DNA of 64,000 nt from Actinoalloteichus fjordicus (GCF_001941625.1 NZ_CP016076.1:4676249-4740248); one strand, 5' to 3'; positions 50,419 to 60,299 are shown, counted from the stretch's first letter. Translations and numbers: made by a program. The notes: generated from the letters alone by a model not told the origin.

Positions 50419-52713
50419 TCAGCGCCGAGTGGGTCGTCCGGAGAAGCGGCGGGCCAGATTGTGGCTGGGTCGCTCCACGAAGCGGTAGCACAGCTCCACC
50501 GCCACCGCGGTGGCGGCGACGCCCGCGAGCAGGGTCACCCACAGCGGCGTCACGTCCACCAGTGCGCGCAGCACCGGGAACGCCACCACCGCGTGCATCA
50601 GGTACAGCGAGAAACTGCGTTCGGACAGCCAGGTCCACACCGCCCGCTGCCGGAGTCGATTCTCCATCCCCAGCCCGACCAGCATGATCAGCAGACCGAA
50701 GGCCAGCGGGGCTGGTCGCAGCACGAAGTCGTCGGCGAGGTCGAGGTGCGAGGACCAGACGTAGAGCCCCCAGCAGATCGCCAGGAAGAACCCGGCGAGC
50801 CACCCGTGGATCTTCTCGTTCCACCCGGCCCAGATGGCCTGTCCCATGACCGGGATCAGCAGATACGGCAGCTCGGAGGCCACCACGCCGAAGGTGCCGC
50901 CGAAGTGGTTGCCGAGCAGGATCAGCACGAGCAGGATCTCGATCTCGACCGCGATGGCGACCCAGATCCAACGACGCAGCAACGGGAGCATCGCCGCGAG
51001 GAGCAGGCAGAACAACAGCTCCACCGCCAGCGTCCACCCCACTCCGACGAAGGCGCCGAGCGGCCGTTGGAAGAAGTTGACGAGGGTGATGTTGGTGAGG
51101 ATGTTCCCCAGCGTCACGTCGGGCTCGCTGCGCAGGACCAGCGGATGCAGGCCGACCGCCACGGCCGCAGCGCCGATCAGCACCGCGACGATCAGCGGCG
51201 GATAGAGCCGCATCAGCCGGTTCAACGTGAACCGACCGGTGCCCATCTTCAGCGCGATCGGCGTGATCACGAAGCCGCTGACCAGGAAGAACAGTGGGAC
51301 CGCCGCAGCGCCGATCCCTTCCTCCCCCAGGTGCAGCGGCGGACCGATGAAGTAGTTGAACGCCGTGGTGAACCACGTCGGCCCGACCTCCTCCTGGAGA
51401 AAGAGGATGTCGACGTGTCCGTAGAACACCCAGAGGGCCGCGATGGCGCGGACGATGTCGATGAACACGATCCGCCGGGGACGCTTCGGTGCCGGGGGCG
51501 GTTCGGCGCCCTGCGCGGTGCCGGTCTCCGGCGGCTCCCGGACCGCCTTGAGCTGGACCGTCTCGTCGGCGGGCTCGGGCGGGGCGGGCTCGGGCGGGGC
51601 AGGCTTCGGCGGCGGCGCGGGCGGCGGATTCCTCGACTGCGGCGGCGCCTTCGGGCCCCCGGTGATCTCCTGGGTCTGGTCGAACTGCACGGTCTCCTCG
51701 ACCGGCGCAGGCCGGGGCGGCAGCGGTTGTCGGCCCGCGCCGGGCGACGACGGCGGCACCACACCTGGCTCCCGCGCCAGGCCGGGTGATCGAGAATCGC
51801 CGAGGCTTCTGGGCGTGTCGGGCGTGTTCGGAGTCCGGGCAGCGGCGGGATTCCGGGGCAGGTCGGGACCTCGGGACGGCCCCGGCGGCGGAGCCGCACC
51901 GGGCTGCCGTAACGCCTCGGTCTGCGGCGGGCCGGTCGCCGCCCGGGGGCCAGCGGGTGATCTGCTCGCGCCGGTTCGCGCGTCGCCCCCGCCCGGTGCC
52001 GGTCCTCGATCGGGAAGCAGGCCGTCCGGCCGAATCGTCTCGACCCGCTCCGGCCCGTCGCCACGACGGGAGGCGGCGCCGCCCGGCCCGGCCTCGGATT
52101 CGGCGGGCCAGGGCACCCCGTCGAACTCGCGCACCGCACCGAATTCGCGAACCGCCGGAGGACGATGAGCGCTCTCGGGCACGGAGTCCGGTCGGCCCGG
52201 TTCGCGAGGCGCGGCCCGTCGCCGAGTCCTGGCAGGCGCGGCTCCGTCCGGTTCGCCCGGACCGCCTGCGGTCTCCTGTCGTCCCGACGACTCCGGCCCA
52301 CGCGAGGCAGCCTCGCTCGGCCAGGCCTGCCGGTCGATCTCCCGCCGTCCGACCCGGCCGTTGCCACCGGAGTCCGGCGCCGGTGCCCGTCGTCGCCGTC
52401 CCCCCGTCTCCCCTGCCGGGACCGGATTCGGCAGTACGGCCCCGCCGGGCAGCAGCGGGTCGCCGGGCTCGACGAACCCGTCCAGCCCCGCCGAGCCTCC
52501 CGACGGACCCACGGGCTCGCCGGGCGGAACGAACTCACCGGGCGGAACGAATCCGCGCGGGGCGGGCTGCCCGTCCCGACGGGGTCTGCCGCCCGATGCC
52601 GCCGAGGTGTCCGGTCCGCCTACGACGTCCGGTTCAGGCCCGTCTGGTCGACCACGGTCCGCCGTCTGCCTGCGCGCCGATCCCGGCAGGGGTCTGTCAG
52701 CCATCTCAGCCAT
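50419..52713 (-). CDS. Membrane acyltransferase (acyltransferase_3) with long disordered N-terminus
   Basis: A 764-residue protein from ATG 52713, with GAGAAG 6 bp upstream; a GTG at 52755 would add 14 residues. The first 410 or so residues are Pro/Gly/Arg/Glu-rich and disordered. The rest is an acyltransferase_3 domain with about ten membrane helices: RRIVFIDIVRAIAALWVFYGH has the conserved first-helix His, then FFLVSGFVITPI and GWTLAVELLFCLLLAAM, and it ends CYRFVERPSHNLARRF. Such enzymes O-acylate sugars of the cell wall or secondary metabolites at the membrane. The long cytoplasmic tail is atypical and may bind partners. No glycan operon is adjacent. Confidence 0.88.
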   Translation of the reverse strand: MAEMADRPLPGSARRQTADRGRPDGPEPDVVGGPDTSAASGGRPRRDGQPAPRGFVPPGEFVPPGEPVGPSGGSAGLDGFVEPGDPLLPGGAVLPNPVPAGETGGRRRRAPAPDSGGNGRVGRREIDRQAWPSEAASRGPESSGRQETAGGPGEPDGAAPARTRRRAAPREPGRPDSVPESAHRPPAVREFGAVREFDGVPWPAESEAGPGGAASRRGDGPERVETIRPDGLLPDRGPAPGGGDARTGASRSPAGPRAATGPPQTEALRQPGAAPPPGPSRGPDLPRNPAAARTPNTPDTPRSLGDSRSPGLAREPGVVPPSSPGAGRQPLPPRPAPVEETVQFDQTQEITGGPKAPPQSRNPPPAPPPKPAPPEPAPPEPADETVQLKAVREPPETGTAQGAEPPPAPKRPRRIVFIDIVRAIAALWVFYGHVDILFLQEEVGPTWFTTAFNYFIGPPLHLGEEGIGAAAVPLFFLVSGFVITPIALKMGTGRFTLNRLMRLYPPLIVAVLIGAAAVAVGLHPLVLRSEPDVTLGNILTNITLVNFFQRPLGAFVGVGWTLAVELLFCLLLAAMLPLLRRWIWVAIAVEIEILLVLILLGNHFGGTFGVVASELPYLLIPVMGQAIWAGWNEKIHGWLAGFFLAICWGLYVWSSHLDLADDFVLRPAPLAFGLLIMLVGLGMENRLRQRAVWTWLSERSFSLYLMHAVVAFPVLRALVDVTPLWVTLLAGVAATAVAVELCYRFVERPSHNLARRFSGRPTRR

Positions 52714-52854
52714 TTCGGTCTTCTCGGCGGGTGGGCCTGCACGAACGACCGTCACGGTAACCCATTTCGACCATTCCGTTACCCCGAACGTCCGACGCCG
52801 TCGGAGCCCGTACGGTGCGCGATCACCTCAGCCGCACGCGGGTTCGACGCTCGA

Positions 52855-53664
52855 TCACAGCTCCACGTAGACGCGGCCTGTCTGGTCCGCCGGGTGCCCG
52901 TGGGAGGTGAGGAAGTAGTTCGGTCCTCGACGCCGCACCTCGGCCGGTGCCGGGAACCGCCCGGCCTGATCCGCCCGGACGAAGAAGGCGTTCACGCCGG
53001 CAAGCTCGCAGTGCACGAGGCGATATCCCTTGCGCTCGGCCAACTCCACAAGCGCCCCGAGCGAGGCGCCGAAGTAGTCCGTGCCGTCCCAGCCGGGTGC
53101 GTCGCGCGGCTGCACGAGCGCGCGATCCGGGTCGAGCGCGGAGTTGTACTCGATCACCACGACGCGCGGCCGATAGTCCGCCATGGCGTCCCACACCCAG
53201 TAGTCCCCACCGTCGATGTCGATCGACACGACGTCGGGTTCGGCCGGAACCTCGCCCTCGCGGAACAGCTCCTCGATCCGCTCCGGGGTGACCATGGCGT
53301 GCAGGGTTCGGACGCGGTCGTTCCAGCGGTATTTCTGGTGCAGGTGGTGATTGTGCGCCCCGTCGGCCTCCATGAACAGGCCGCGCCAGCCCAGGACGTC
53401 GGCGAGCGCGATGCAGTTGCCCTCGCGGCCGGTCTCGACCCCGAACTCGACGAAGAAGCCGTCGGTGACGCCGATGCGGCGCAGGATCTCCAGGATGACG
53501 CCGTCCTCGCCATTCTGGGAGAGCAGCTGGAACTCGTGTTCACTCAGGTCCGCCGAGCCCTCGACGACGCCGGGACCAGTGTCCAGCTCGCGAAGCCGTC
53601 TGCGGTACTCCGGCAGTGCCGCGTAGACCTGCGAGCGCCGAGCAAGATCGAACTCGGTCAACAT
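52855..53664 (-). CDS. FkbM-like methyltransferase-fold protein
   Basis: A 269-residue protein. The core reads LSQNGEDGVILEILRRIG, then GFFVEFGVETGREGNCIALA (SAM-binding-like glycine loop) and WRGLFMEADGAHNHHLHQKY; VVSIDIDGGDYWVWDAM matches the FkbM/Methyltransf_21 pattern and VVVIEYNSALDP follows. These proteins methylate hydroxyl groups of glycans or metabolites, but many are uncharacterised. It stands alone, 100 bp upstream of nothing obviously related on either side. Family assignment is good; the reaction is unknown. Confidence 0.78.
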   Translation of the reverse strand: MLTEFDLARRSQVYAALPEYRRRLRELDTGPGVVEGSADLSEHEFQLLSQNGEDGVILEILRRIGVTDGFFVEFGVETGREGNCIALADVLGWRGLFMEADGAHNHHLHQKYRWNDRVRTLHAMVTPERIEELFREGEVPAEPDVVSIDIDGGDYWVWDAMADYRPRVVVIEYNSALDPDRALVQPRDAPGWDGTDYFGASLGALVELAERKGYRLVHCELAGVNAFFVRADQAGRFPAPAEVRRRGPNYFLTSHGHPADQTGRVYVEL

Positions 53665-53939
53665 CGAACGAAGATAGCAGCAACATGGTGGCCGGGAACC
53701 GAGTATGGACCACTACCCGCCTGCATCGCGCGGACGCGGGCGGGCGGGTCCCGGCTCTGCCGCAGCCGGGGCGAGGAGGCAGGACTCGTCGCCCGTCGCG
53801 TCGACGAGGCACATCGAACCGGCCCGACGGCTCGCCGGTCGGCGCACGTCTGATCCGAACAATCGCGCCACCGTGCCCGGACAGATCGGGGGCGACTTCA
53901 CCTCGGTCTGAGGACCGGACGAGGACACGCTCGCGGCCC

Positions 53940-54371
53940 TCAGTCGAGACAGAACTCGTTGCCCTCGATGTCCTGCATCACGATGCAGGACTCGTTCTCG
54001 CCGTCGGCAAGCAGCGTGCGCACGTGTACCGCGCCGAGCGCGACCAGCCGGGCGCATTCGGCATCGAGGGTGGCGAGTCGCTCTGCACCCACGAGTCCGG
54101 CGCCTGCCCGCACATCGAGGTGCACCCGATTCTTGACAACTTTGCCTTCGGGAACGCGCTGGAAGTACAGCCTCGGCCCCACACCGGTGGGATCGATGCA
54201 GGCGAACGACGCGCCCTGCTGTTCCGGCGGCGACGAGCGGTCGAGATCGTCCCCGGCAGCAGGCTCCTCCGTCGGCGGTACGACGTACCCGAGCACGTCG
54301 CACCAGAAGCGAGCGAGGCGCTCGGCTTCTGCGCAGTCGAAGGTGACCTGGAACTGTCGGACCGCCGCCAT
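53940..54371 (-). CDS. VOC-superfamily protein (glyoxalase-like)
   Basis: A 143-residue single VOC module pair typical of the actinobacterial Glyoxalase_6 group: VTFDCAEAERLARFWCDVLG, then PRLYFQRVPEGKVVKNRVHL and DVRAG, and the end IVMQDIEGNEFCLD. One His (RVHLDV) and one Glu (EGNEFC) are in the usual metal-ligand positions. Members include dioxygenases, glyoxalases and antibiotic-binding proteins; no specific role can be given. Confidence 0.85.
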   Translation of the reverse strand: MAAVRQFQVTFDCAEAERLARFWCDVLGYVVPPTEEPAAGDDLDRSSPPEQQGASFACIDPTGVGPRLYFQRVPEGKVVKNRVHLDVRAGAGLVGAERLATLDAECARLVALGAVHVRTLLADGENESCIVMQDIEGNEFCLD

Positions 54372-54560
54372 CGGGCCATCCTAGGGACGCCTGCTGGTCA
54401 CCGAGACCGATCCTCGGTGATCATCGGGGCAGGGGCTCCCGCGCGATGAGTCGGCGATGCACTCGACCCGGGTCGCATCCGGTCACGGCATGTCGCGGGA
54501 TGCCGGGCGGCCGCCGACGGAACGGGACTCCGCGTGGCTCACCGGGATGGAAGGCCCGTC

Positions 54561-55313
54561 CTAGCCCGGCTGATCTCCGGTCGCCGCAGCGCCTCCGGCG
54601 CCGACTCCGGGGGCCGTGCCTGCGGGCGTGATGGCGTTCGCGACGCGGCGACCCGCCGTCCGCATGTGCTCCCCCATCGCCGCCGCTGCGCCGTCGGGGT
54701 CGCGGGCGGCCATCGCCGCGAAGACCCGCTCGTGCTCGGCGACGGCGAGGCGAGCGTGCCGCCCGTCCCGCAGCGCCCGTTCGACCCACACCCGCAGCAG
54801 CGACCGGGTGCTCTGGAGCAGCTCCTGCAACACCAGGTTGCCCGCCGCCTCGGCGATCTCCAGGTGGAAGAGCATGTCGGCCTCGACGAAGGCCTTGAGG
54901 TCGCCATCATCGTCCTGGTTGTCGCGCATCACCGTCAGCCTGCCACGCAGCCGTCCGACGCCCGCGTCGTCGATCCGTTCCGCCGCCAGGCGGGCGCAGT
55001 AGACCTCCAGGCCGTGCCGCACCTCGATCAGCTCACGGGTGCGCGGTTCGCCGAGCATCAGGCCCCAGCTCAGCGTGCGCGGCAGCAGTTCGGACACACT
55101 GCCCCGCAGGTAGGTGCCCGACCCGGGGCGGACGATCACGATCCCGAGGATCTCCAGGGCGGCCAGTGCCTCGCGGACGGCGGAGCGCCCCACCCCGAGC
55201 GAGGTGGCCAGCGAGCGTTCCGGGGGCAGTCGCGTCCCCGGCTCGATCTGGCCGCTGGTGAAGAAGTCGAGCAGCCGCTTGGCGACCTCGGAGACGACCG
55301 ATCCCGTGGGCAT
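54561..55313 (-). CDS. GntR-family regulator, FadR subgroup
   Basis: A 250-residue regulator from ATG 55313 (MPTGSVVSEVAKRLLDFFTS); a TTG 24 codons upstream is possible. The winged helix shows RLPPERSLATSLGVGRSAVR and LEILGIVIVRPGSGTYL, and the C-terminal FCD domain shows LIEVRHGLEVYCARLAAERI, FHLEIAEAAGNLVLQELLQS and VAEHERVFAAMAARDPDGAA with metal-binding His residues. It is divergent from the six-gene sugar operon and a perfect palindrome lies between them, so it is the likely repressor, relieved by an acid or sugar phosphate from that pathway. Confidence 0.9.
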   Translation of the reverse strand: MPTGSVVSEVAKRLLDFFTSGQIEPGTRLPPERSLATSLGVGRSAVREALAALEILGIVIVRPGSGTYLRGSVSELLPRTLSWGLMLGEPRTRELIEVRHGLEVYCARLAAERIDDAGVGRLRGRLTVMRDNQDDDGDLKAFVEADMLFHLEIAEAAGNLVLQELLQSTRSLLRVWVERALRDGRHARLAVAEHERVFAAMAARDPDGAAAAMGEHMRTAGRRVANAITPAGTAPGVGAGGAAATGDQPG

Positions 55314-55465
55314 GGCGCCGAGCGTGGTGCTCAGGTGCGCGGCGGAATCGTCAGGGTACGAGGGCACGAGCAACGATGCTACCAAGATCGATCCGCTCGG
55401 CTGCGCCTCCGTGGACTCCGTGGGCGGCGACGGCGCGCAGACACCGCACCCGTCGAGAAAAATTG

Positions 55466-55504
55466 GTCAACCGGTTGACAGGTTGACCGGAGCGCTCCAA
55501 TACT
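55466..55504 (+). promoter_or_regulatory. Promoter of the sugar operon with overlapping GntR palindrome
   Basis: GTCAACCGGTTGAC (55466-55479) is a perfect 14-bp palindrome. Its right half is the -35 TTGACA (55475-55480); AATACT (55499-55504) is an 18-bp-spaced -10. A third half-site GGTTGACC follows at 55481-55488. FadR-type regulators bind short palindromes of this kind, and binding here would occlude RNA polymerase. The rest of 55314-55701 shows no gene. Confidence 0.65.
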
Positions 55505-55701
55505 GGCTCCCAGCACGCCCCGAACCGTCTCCCCCGGCCGCAGGCACGGGTGAACGGGAGCACGGCGGCACGCGAGAGCAGACAGCGTTGTCGGAACTCA
55601 CGCGCGCTTCCTCCTCGCCCGAGGCATCTCGTCGCCGGGCCCGATCTCGATCGGGTTCGCCTCGGGACTCACCCGGCGAGAAGCGCGCAAAAGGAGTCAG
55701 T

Positions 55702-57084
55702 GTGGACACCATGAGCACCGCGCGTCACGGCGAGAGCGACGTGGCGAGATCGGCGATCCGCAAGGTCGCCGTTCGACTTGTTCCGTTCGTCGCCCTGATG
55801 TTCTTCATCAACTACCTGGATCGCACGGCGATCGGGTTCGCGGCGCCGAACGGCATGAATGACGATCTCGCCCTCTCGGCGGCTCAGTTCGGCTTCGCCT
55901 CCGGCGTGTTCTTCATCGGCTACATCATCTTGGAAGTGCCGAGCAATCTCGCCCTGCACCGCTTCGGCGCCCGCCGATGGCTCGCCAGGATCATGGTCAC
56001 CTGGGGCATCGTCGCGCTGCTCTTCACCTGGGTGCAGGACTTCACCCAGCTCGCCGTCCTCCGGTTCCTGCTCGGCGTCGCCGAGGCGGGCTTCTTCCCC
56101 GGCGCGATCCTGTTCCTCAGCCTCTGGGTCCCCGCCCGCTATCGCAGCCGCATCCTGGCGCTGTTCTACCTGGCCCAGCCGCTGACCACGGTCATCGGCG
56201 CCCCGCTCGCCGGCGTGCTGATCCAGCAGGACGGGACGTTCTTCGGCCTCGAGGGCTGGCGGTTCATGTTCTTCGCCGTCGCCCTGCCCGCGATCATCGT
56301 CGGCGTCATCGCCTGGTTCTACCTGGCCGACCGCCCCGCCGACGCGAAGTGGCTCACCAAGGCGGAACAGACCTGGCTGACCAGGGAGCTCGAGGCCGAG
56401 CACAAGAGCAAGGCGCCCTCCGACGGCAGGCATCCCGGCATTCGGTCCGTGTTCGGCAACGGCCGGGTCTGGCTGCTCTCCCTGATCTACTTCGGCTTCA
56501 TCTACGGCCTCTACACGCTGGCCTTCTTCCTGCCCGCGATCATCGCCGAGTTCGAGGCACGGTTCGGCACGACGTTCAACGTCCTGCAGGAAGGCCTGAT
56601 CACAGCGATCCCGTACCTGCCTGCCGCGGTCGTCCTCTACCTGTGGTCGAGGGACGCGACCCGACGCGGCCTGCGGACCTGGCACATCGCGGTGCCCGCC
56701 TTCGCAGGCGCGGTGAGCATCCCGCTCGCGTTGTTCGCGGGCTCCCCGGTACTGACGATCGCGATCATCACGGTCACCGCCTGCGCCATCTTCGCGGCAC
56801 TGCCCAACTTCTGGACGCTGCCGACCCGGTTCCTCACCGGGGTGGCCGCAGCCGCAGGCATCGCGCTGATCAACACGATGGGCAACCTCGCGGGCTTCGC
56901 CGCGCCCTACATCACCGGAGCGCTCTTCGACTGGACCGGCGGCTACGTCCTGCCGATGTTCGTCGTCGGCGGATTCATGCTCCTCTCCGGCGTCCTGATG
57001 GTGGTCCTGGCCCGTCGAGGCCAGGTCGACGAGCCCCCGAGCGTCGCCGCGTCGCACGCAGACGGGCCGACGGCCGACCGGTAG
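55702..57084 (+). CDS. MFS transporter of the anion:cation symporter (ACS) family
   Basis: A 460-residue, 12-helix transporter from GTG 55702, with AAGGAG 5 bp upstream. ACS-family marks include LMFFINYLDRTAIGFAAPNG in helix 1, EVPSNLALHRFGARRWLARI, FLLGVAEAGFFPGAILFLSL and VPARYRSRILALFYLAQPLT. ACS members carry organic acids such as tartrate, glucarate and galactonate. As the first gene of an operon for a branched C5 acid, it probably imports D-apionate or a related sugar acid. It is followed after 60 bp by the kinase gene. Confidence 0.88.
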   Translation: MDTMSTARHGESDVARSAIRKVAVRLVPFVALMFFINYLDRTAIGFAAPNGMNDDLALSAAQFGFASGVFFIGYIILEVPSNLALHRFGARRWLARIMVTWGIVALLFTWVQDFTQLAVLRFLLGVAEAGFFPGAILFLSLWVPARYRSRILALFYLAQPLTTVIGAPLAGVLIQQDGTFFGLEGWRFMFFAVALPAIIVGVIAWFYLADRPADAKWLTKAEQTWLTRELEAEHKSKAPSDGRHPGIRSVFGNGRVWLLSLIYFGFIYGLYTLAFFLPAIIAEFEARFGTTFNVLQEGLITAIPYLPAAVVLYLWSRDATRRGLRTWHIAVPAFAGAVSIPLALFAGSPVLTIAIITVTACAIFAALPNFWTLPTRFLTGVAAAAGIALINTMGNLAGFAAPYITGALFDWTGGYVLPMFVVGGFMLLSGVLMVVLARRGQVDEPPSVAASHADGPTADR

Positions 57085-57144
57085 CCGCGCGACCGCCCAT
57101 CCGACGTCTCGCTGTCCCGACGCCGCCGTCAGGAGATCATCGTC

Positions 57145-58974
57145 ATGACCCGTCTCTTCAACGACCCGACCGACTTCGCCGAGGAACTCGTCGACGGCCT
57201 GGTCGCGGCGCACCAGAACCGAATCCGCCGCGTACCCGGCGGCGTGGTGCGCACTGACCGCGCGGCGCCGGGCACGGTGGCCGTCGTCATCGGCGGCGGC
57301 TCCGGGCACCATCCCGCGTTCGGCGGGCTGGTCGGCGCCGGGCTCGCCCACGGCGCGGCGATGGGCGATCTCTTCGCCTCGCCGTCCGCACGCCAGATCC
57401 GCTCGGTCGCCGAGGCCGTCGACGCGGGCGGCGGCGTGCTGCTCTCCTACGGCAACTACGCGGGCGACGTCCTGCATTTCGGCCTGGCTCAGGAGCAGCT
57501 CCACGCCGCGGGCATCCCGTGTCGATCGGTGGCCGTGACCGACGACGTCGCCAGCGCCGACGAGGCGCGACGGGCCGATCGGCGCGGCATCGCGGGCGAC
57601 CTGGTGGTGTTCAAGGCGGCATCGGCCGCCGCCGAGGCGGGCTACGACCTCGACGCGGTCGCCCGCGTCGCCGCCCACGCCAACGACCGCACCCGCTCCT
57701 TCGGCGTGGCCTTCACCGGCTGCACCCTGCCCGGCGCCGCCGAGCCGCTGTTCACCGTTCCGCCCGGCCGGATGGCGGTGGGGATGGGCATCCACGGGGA
57801 GCCGGGCATCGGCGAACAGGACGTCCCGACGGCGGACGAGTTAGCCGAGCTCTTCGTCACCACCCTGCTCGCGGAGATCCCCGCCGACGTCACCGAGACC
57901 GGTGATCGACGGGCGGCGGTCCTGCTCAACGGCCTGGGCTCGGTCAAGTACGAGGAGCTGTTCGTCGTGTATCGGCGGGTGGCCGCGCTGCTGGCCGAGG
58001 CGGGGGTGGAGATCATCGAACCCGAAGTCGGCGAGCTGGTGACCAGCTTCGACATGGCCGGGGTCTCCCTCACGCTGACCTGGTTGGACGACGAGCTGGC
58101 GCGTTTCTGGCAGGCACCCGCCGACGCGCCCGCCTATCGCAAGGGCGGCGCGACGCAGGCGGGCGGGACGGCGCCGACCGGCCCGGCCGCCGGGACGGCG
58201 GTGCACGTCACCGGCTCGGCCGCGCAGGCGGGGACGACCGACTCCGCAGGCTCGGCCGGAACCACGCCGGGCGAGCAGGTCGGGGCCACGGCCGCCGAGC
58301 AGGCAGGCTCCTCGGTGCCCGCCACCGAGGAGTCGCGCGCCGCCGCCGTCCGGGTGCTCGCCGCGCTCACCGCCGTCCGCGACGCGATCGAGGACGCCGC
58401 CGAGGAGCTGGGGCGGATCGACGCGGTGGCGGGCGACGGCGATCACGGCATCGGGATGACCCGAGGAGCGCGAGCCTGCGTCGACGCCGCCGAGGCCGCC
58501 GTCGACTCTGGCGCAGGCGCGGGCACCACGCTGGGTCGGGGGGCCGAGGCCTGGGCGGACCGTGCGGGCGGCACCTCCGGCGCCCTGTGGGGGGCGGCCC
58601 TGACGGCGCTCGGCGCCGCACTCGGCGACCAGTCCCGGCCCGACGGACCCGCCGTCGTCACCGGGGTGACGGCAGCCGAGACGGCCGTGCGCCGGTTGGG
58701 CGGCGCCGAGGTCGGCGACAAGACCATGATCGACGTCCTCACGCCCTTCGCCTCGGCCCTGAGCAGCCAGATCACCGCCGGAACGGCTCTGCCGGATGCC
58801 TGGGGAAGCGCGGCCGTCGTCGCAGACCGGGCCGCCGCCGACACCTCGGCTCTGCTCCCCAGACGGGGCCGTGCCCGGCCGCTGGCCGAGAAGAGCCTCG
58901 GGACGCCTGACGCGGGAGCGGTGTCGCTCGCACTGATCGTCCGGGCGGTGCACGGCGTGCTGACCGACCGCTGA
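57145..58974 (+). CDS. lerK: DhaK-DhaL fusion kinase, probable L-erythrulose 1-kinase
   Basis: A 609-residue fusion behind AGGAGA. The DhaK half (1-330) shows VAVVIGGGSGHHPAFGGLVG, LLSYGNYAGDVLHFGLAQEQ and the covalent-substrate His in GMGIHGEPGIGEQ. A low-complexity linker (about 333-395) joins it to the DhaL ATP-binding half, with IDAVAGDGDHGIGMTRGARA (Mg-binding Asp residues), RAGGTSGALWGAAL and LGTPDAGAVSLALIV. It uses ATP, not the phosphotransferase system. Single-chain kinases next to RpiB- and TIM-like genes phosphorylate tetruloses (LerK/DerK of Mycobacterium) rather than dihydroxyacetone. L-erythrulose as substrate is inferred from the downstream genes. Confidence 0.8.
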   Translation: MTRLFNDPTDFAEELVDGLVAAHQNRIRRVPGGVVRTDRAAPGTVAVVIGGGSGHHPAFGGLVGAGLAHGAAMGDLFASPSARQIRSVAEAVDAGGGVLLSYGNYAGDVLHFGLAQEQLHAAGIPCRSVAVTDDVASADEARRADRRGIAGDLVVFKAASAAAEAGYDLDAVARVAAHANDRTRSFGVAFTGCTLPGAAEPLFTVPPGRMAVGMGIHGEPGIGEQDVPTADELAELFVTTLLAEIPADVTETGDRRAAVLLNGLGSVKYEELFVVYRRVAALLAEAGVEIIEPEVGELVTSFDMAGVSLTLTWLDDELARFWQAPADAPAYRKGGATQAGGTAPTGPAAGTAVHVTGSAAQAGTTDSAGSAGTTPGEQVGATAAEQAGSSVPATEESRAAAVRVLAALTAVRDAIEDAAEELGRIDAVAGDGDHGIGMTRGARACVDAAEAAVDSGAGAGTTLGRGAEAWADRAGGTSGALWGAALTALGAALGDQSRPDGPAVVTGVTAAETAVRRLGGAEVGDKTMIDVLTPFASALSSQITAGTALPDAWGSAAVVADRAAADTSALLPRRGRARPLAEKSLGTPDAGAVSLALIVRAVHGVLTDR

Positions 58975-59010
58975 CCCCCACACCGTCTCATCGCGAAGGA
59001 GGAAACGATC

Positions 59011-59499
59011 ATGGCCGACAGGCTCCGCATCATCGTGGGATCGGACGACGCGGGTTTCGAGTACAAGGAGGCCCTGAAGCAGGATCTCGCGGCCAGCGAC
59101 CTCGTCGAGTCCGTCCAGGACGTCGGCGTGGACGCCGAGAGTCGGACGGCGTATCCGCACGTCGCCGTCGCGGCAGCGGAACTCGTCGCGTCCGGTGCGG
59201 CGGATCGGGCGCTGCTGATCTGCGGCACCGGTCTCGGCGTCGCCATCGCCGCGAACAAGGTTCCCGGCATTCGCGCGGTCACCGCTCATGACAGCTTCTC
59301 GGTCGAGCGGTCGGTGCTCAGCAACAACGCCCAGGTGTTGACCTTCGGGCAGCGCGTGATCGGCCTGGAACTCGCACGCAGGCTGGCCAGGGAGTGGCTG
59401 ACCTACCGCTTCGACGAGGACTCCGCCTCGGCGGCGAAGGTCCGGCTGATCTCCGACTACGACCAGGGCGGGTCGGCCGCCGGGAGTCGGGCGTCATGA
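59011..59499 (+). CDS. derI: RpiB-family isomerase, probable D-erythrulose-4-phosphate isomerase
   Basis: A 162-residue RpiB/LacA-fold protein behind AAGGAGG. Visible motifs are [55 protein letters not shown] with the catalytic-loop Cys, and [20 protein letters not shown]. RpiB proteins interconvert aldose and ketose phosphates; the DerI branch converts D-erythrulose 4-phosphate into D-erythrose 4-phosphate for the pentose phosphate pathway. Its partner genes (tetrulose kinase, TIM-like isomerase) favour that branch over ribose 5-phosphate. Its stop overlaps the next start (ATGA). Confidence 0.82.
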   Translation: MADRLRIIVGSDDAGFEYKEALKQDLAASDLVESVQDVGVDAESRTAYPHVAVAAAELVASGAADRALLICGTGLGVAIAANKVPGIRAVTAHDSFSVERSVLSNNAQVLTFGQRVIGLELARRLAREWLTYRFDEDSASAAKVRLISDYDQGGSAAGSRAS

Positions 59500-60299
59500 C
59501 CACGGCGGACGAGGCCGCACCGCTCACCATCGGCATCAGCCTCAAGATGTACTTCGGCCACCGGCAGACGCTGGCCTGGAGTCGCGAGGTGGTGGCCATC
59601 GCCCGCCGTCATCGGGCGGTGCGGGACGGGCTCGCGACCCTGGTGCTGCTGCCCTCGTTCCCCGCGCTGACGTCGGTACTGGACGAGTGCCGGGACTCCG
59701 GCGTCCAGGTCGGCGCGCAGGACCTGTCCTGGGCTGATGCGGGTGCCTTCACCGGCGAGGTCAGCGGGACGCAGCTGCGCGAGATCGGCTGCACCCATGC
59801 CGAGGTCGGCCATGCCGAACGACGCAGGCTGCTCGGCGAGGACGAGGAGATGATCGCCGCCAAGACCGCCGCGGCGCTGCGCAACGGGCTCGTGCCGCTG
59901 CTGTGTGTCGGGGAGGCCGAGCGAGGTTCGGCGCGGGTCGCCGCGTCCACCTCGGTGGCGCAGGTGGAGTCGGCGTTGAGCGCGGCCCGCCGCGCCGAGA
60001 TCCTCGGCCCGATCACGGTGGCCTACGAGCCGCAGTGGGCGATCGGCGCCGCCGAGCCCGCCGAGCCCGCGCACGTCCGAGAGGTCGGCACGGCCCTGCG
60101 CCGCCATCTGGCCGCCGACCCGATGCTGACCGGGAGCCGGGTCGTCTACGGCGGCAGCGCGGGCCCCGGCCTGCTGACCGAGCTGGCCGACGGGGTGGAC
60201 GGGCTGTTCCTCGGACGGTTCGCTCACGACCCGGCGGCGGTGGAGTCGATCCTCGACGAGGCGGCGGCGCTGGGAGCCGGGCGAGGGGTGCGGGCATGA
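59496..60299 (+). CDS. lerI: TIM-like isomerase, probable L-erythrulose-1-phosphate isomerase
   Basis: A 267-residue triosephosphate-isomerase-fold protein. The N-terminal Lys is in [14 protein letters not shown] (the canonical Asn-x-Lys is replaced by Leu-Lys), and the electrophilic His in [18 protein letters not shown]. The catalytic Glu is in [12 protein letters not shown] and the phosphate loop in [10 protein letters not shown] and [11 protein letters not shown]. The altered first motif and the setting separate it from glycolytic TIM and agree with LerI/EryH proteins, which convert L-erythrulose 1-phosphate into D-erythrulose 4-phosphate. Overlaps its neighbours by 4 bp on both sides. Confidence 0.82.
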   Translation: MTTADEAAPLTIGISLKMYFGHRQTLAWSREVVAIARRHRAVRDGLATLVLLPSFPALTSVLDECRDSGVQVGAQDLSWADAGAFTGEVSGTQLREIGCTHAEVGHAERRRLLGEDEEMIAAKTAAALRNGLVPLLCVGEAERGSARVAASTSVAQVESALSAARRAEILGPITVAYEPQWAIGAAEPAEPAHVREVGTALRRHLAADPMLTGSRVVYGGSAGPGLLTELADGVDGLFLGRFAHDPAAVESILDEAAALGAGRGVRA

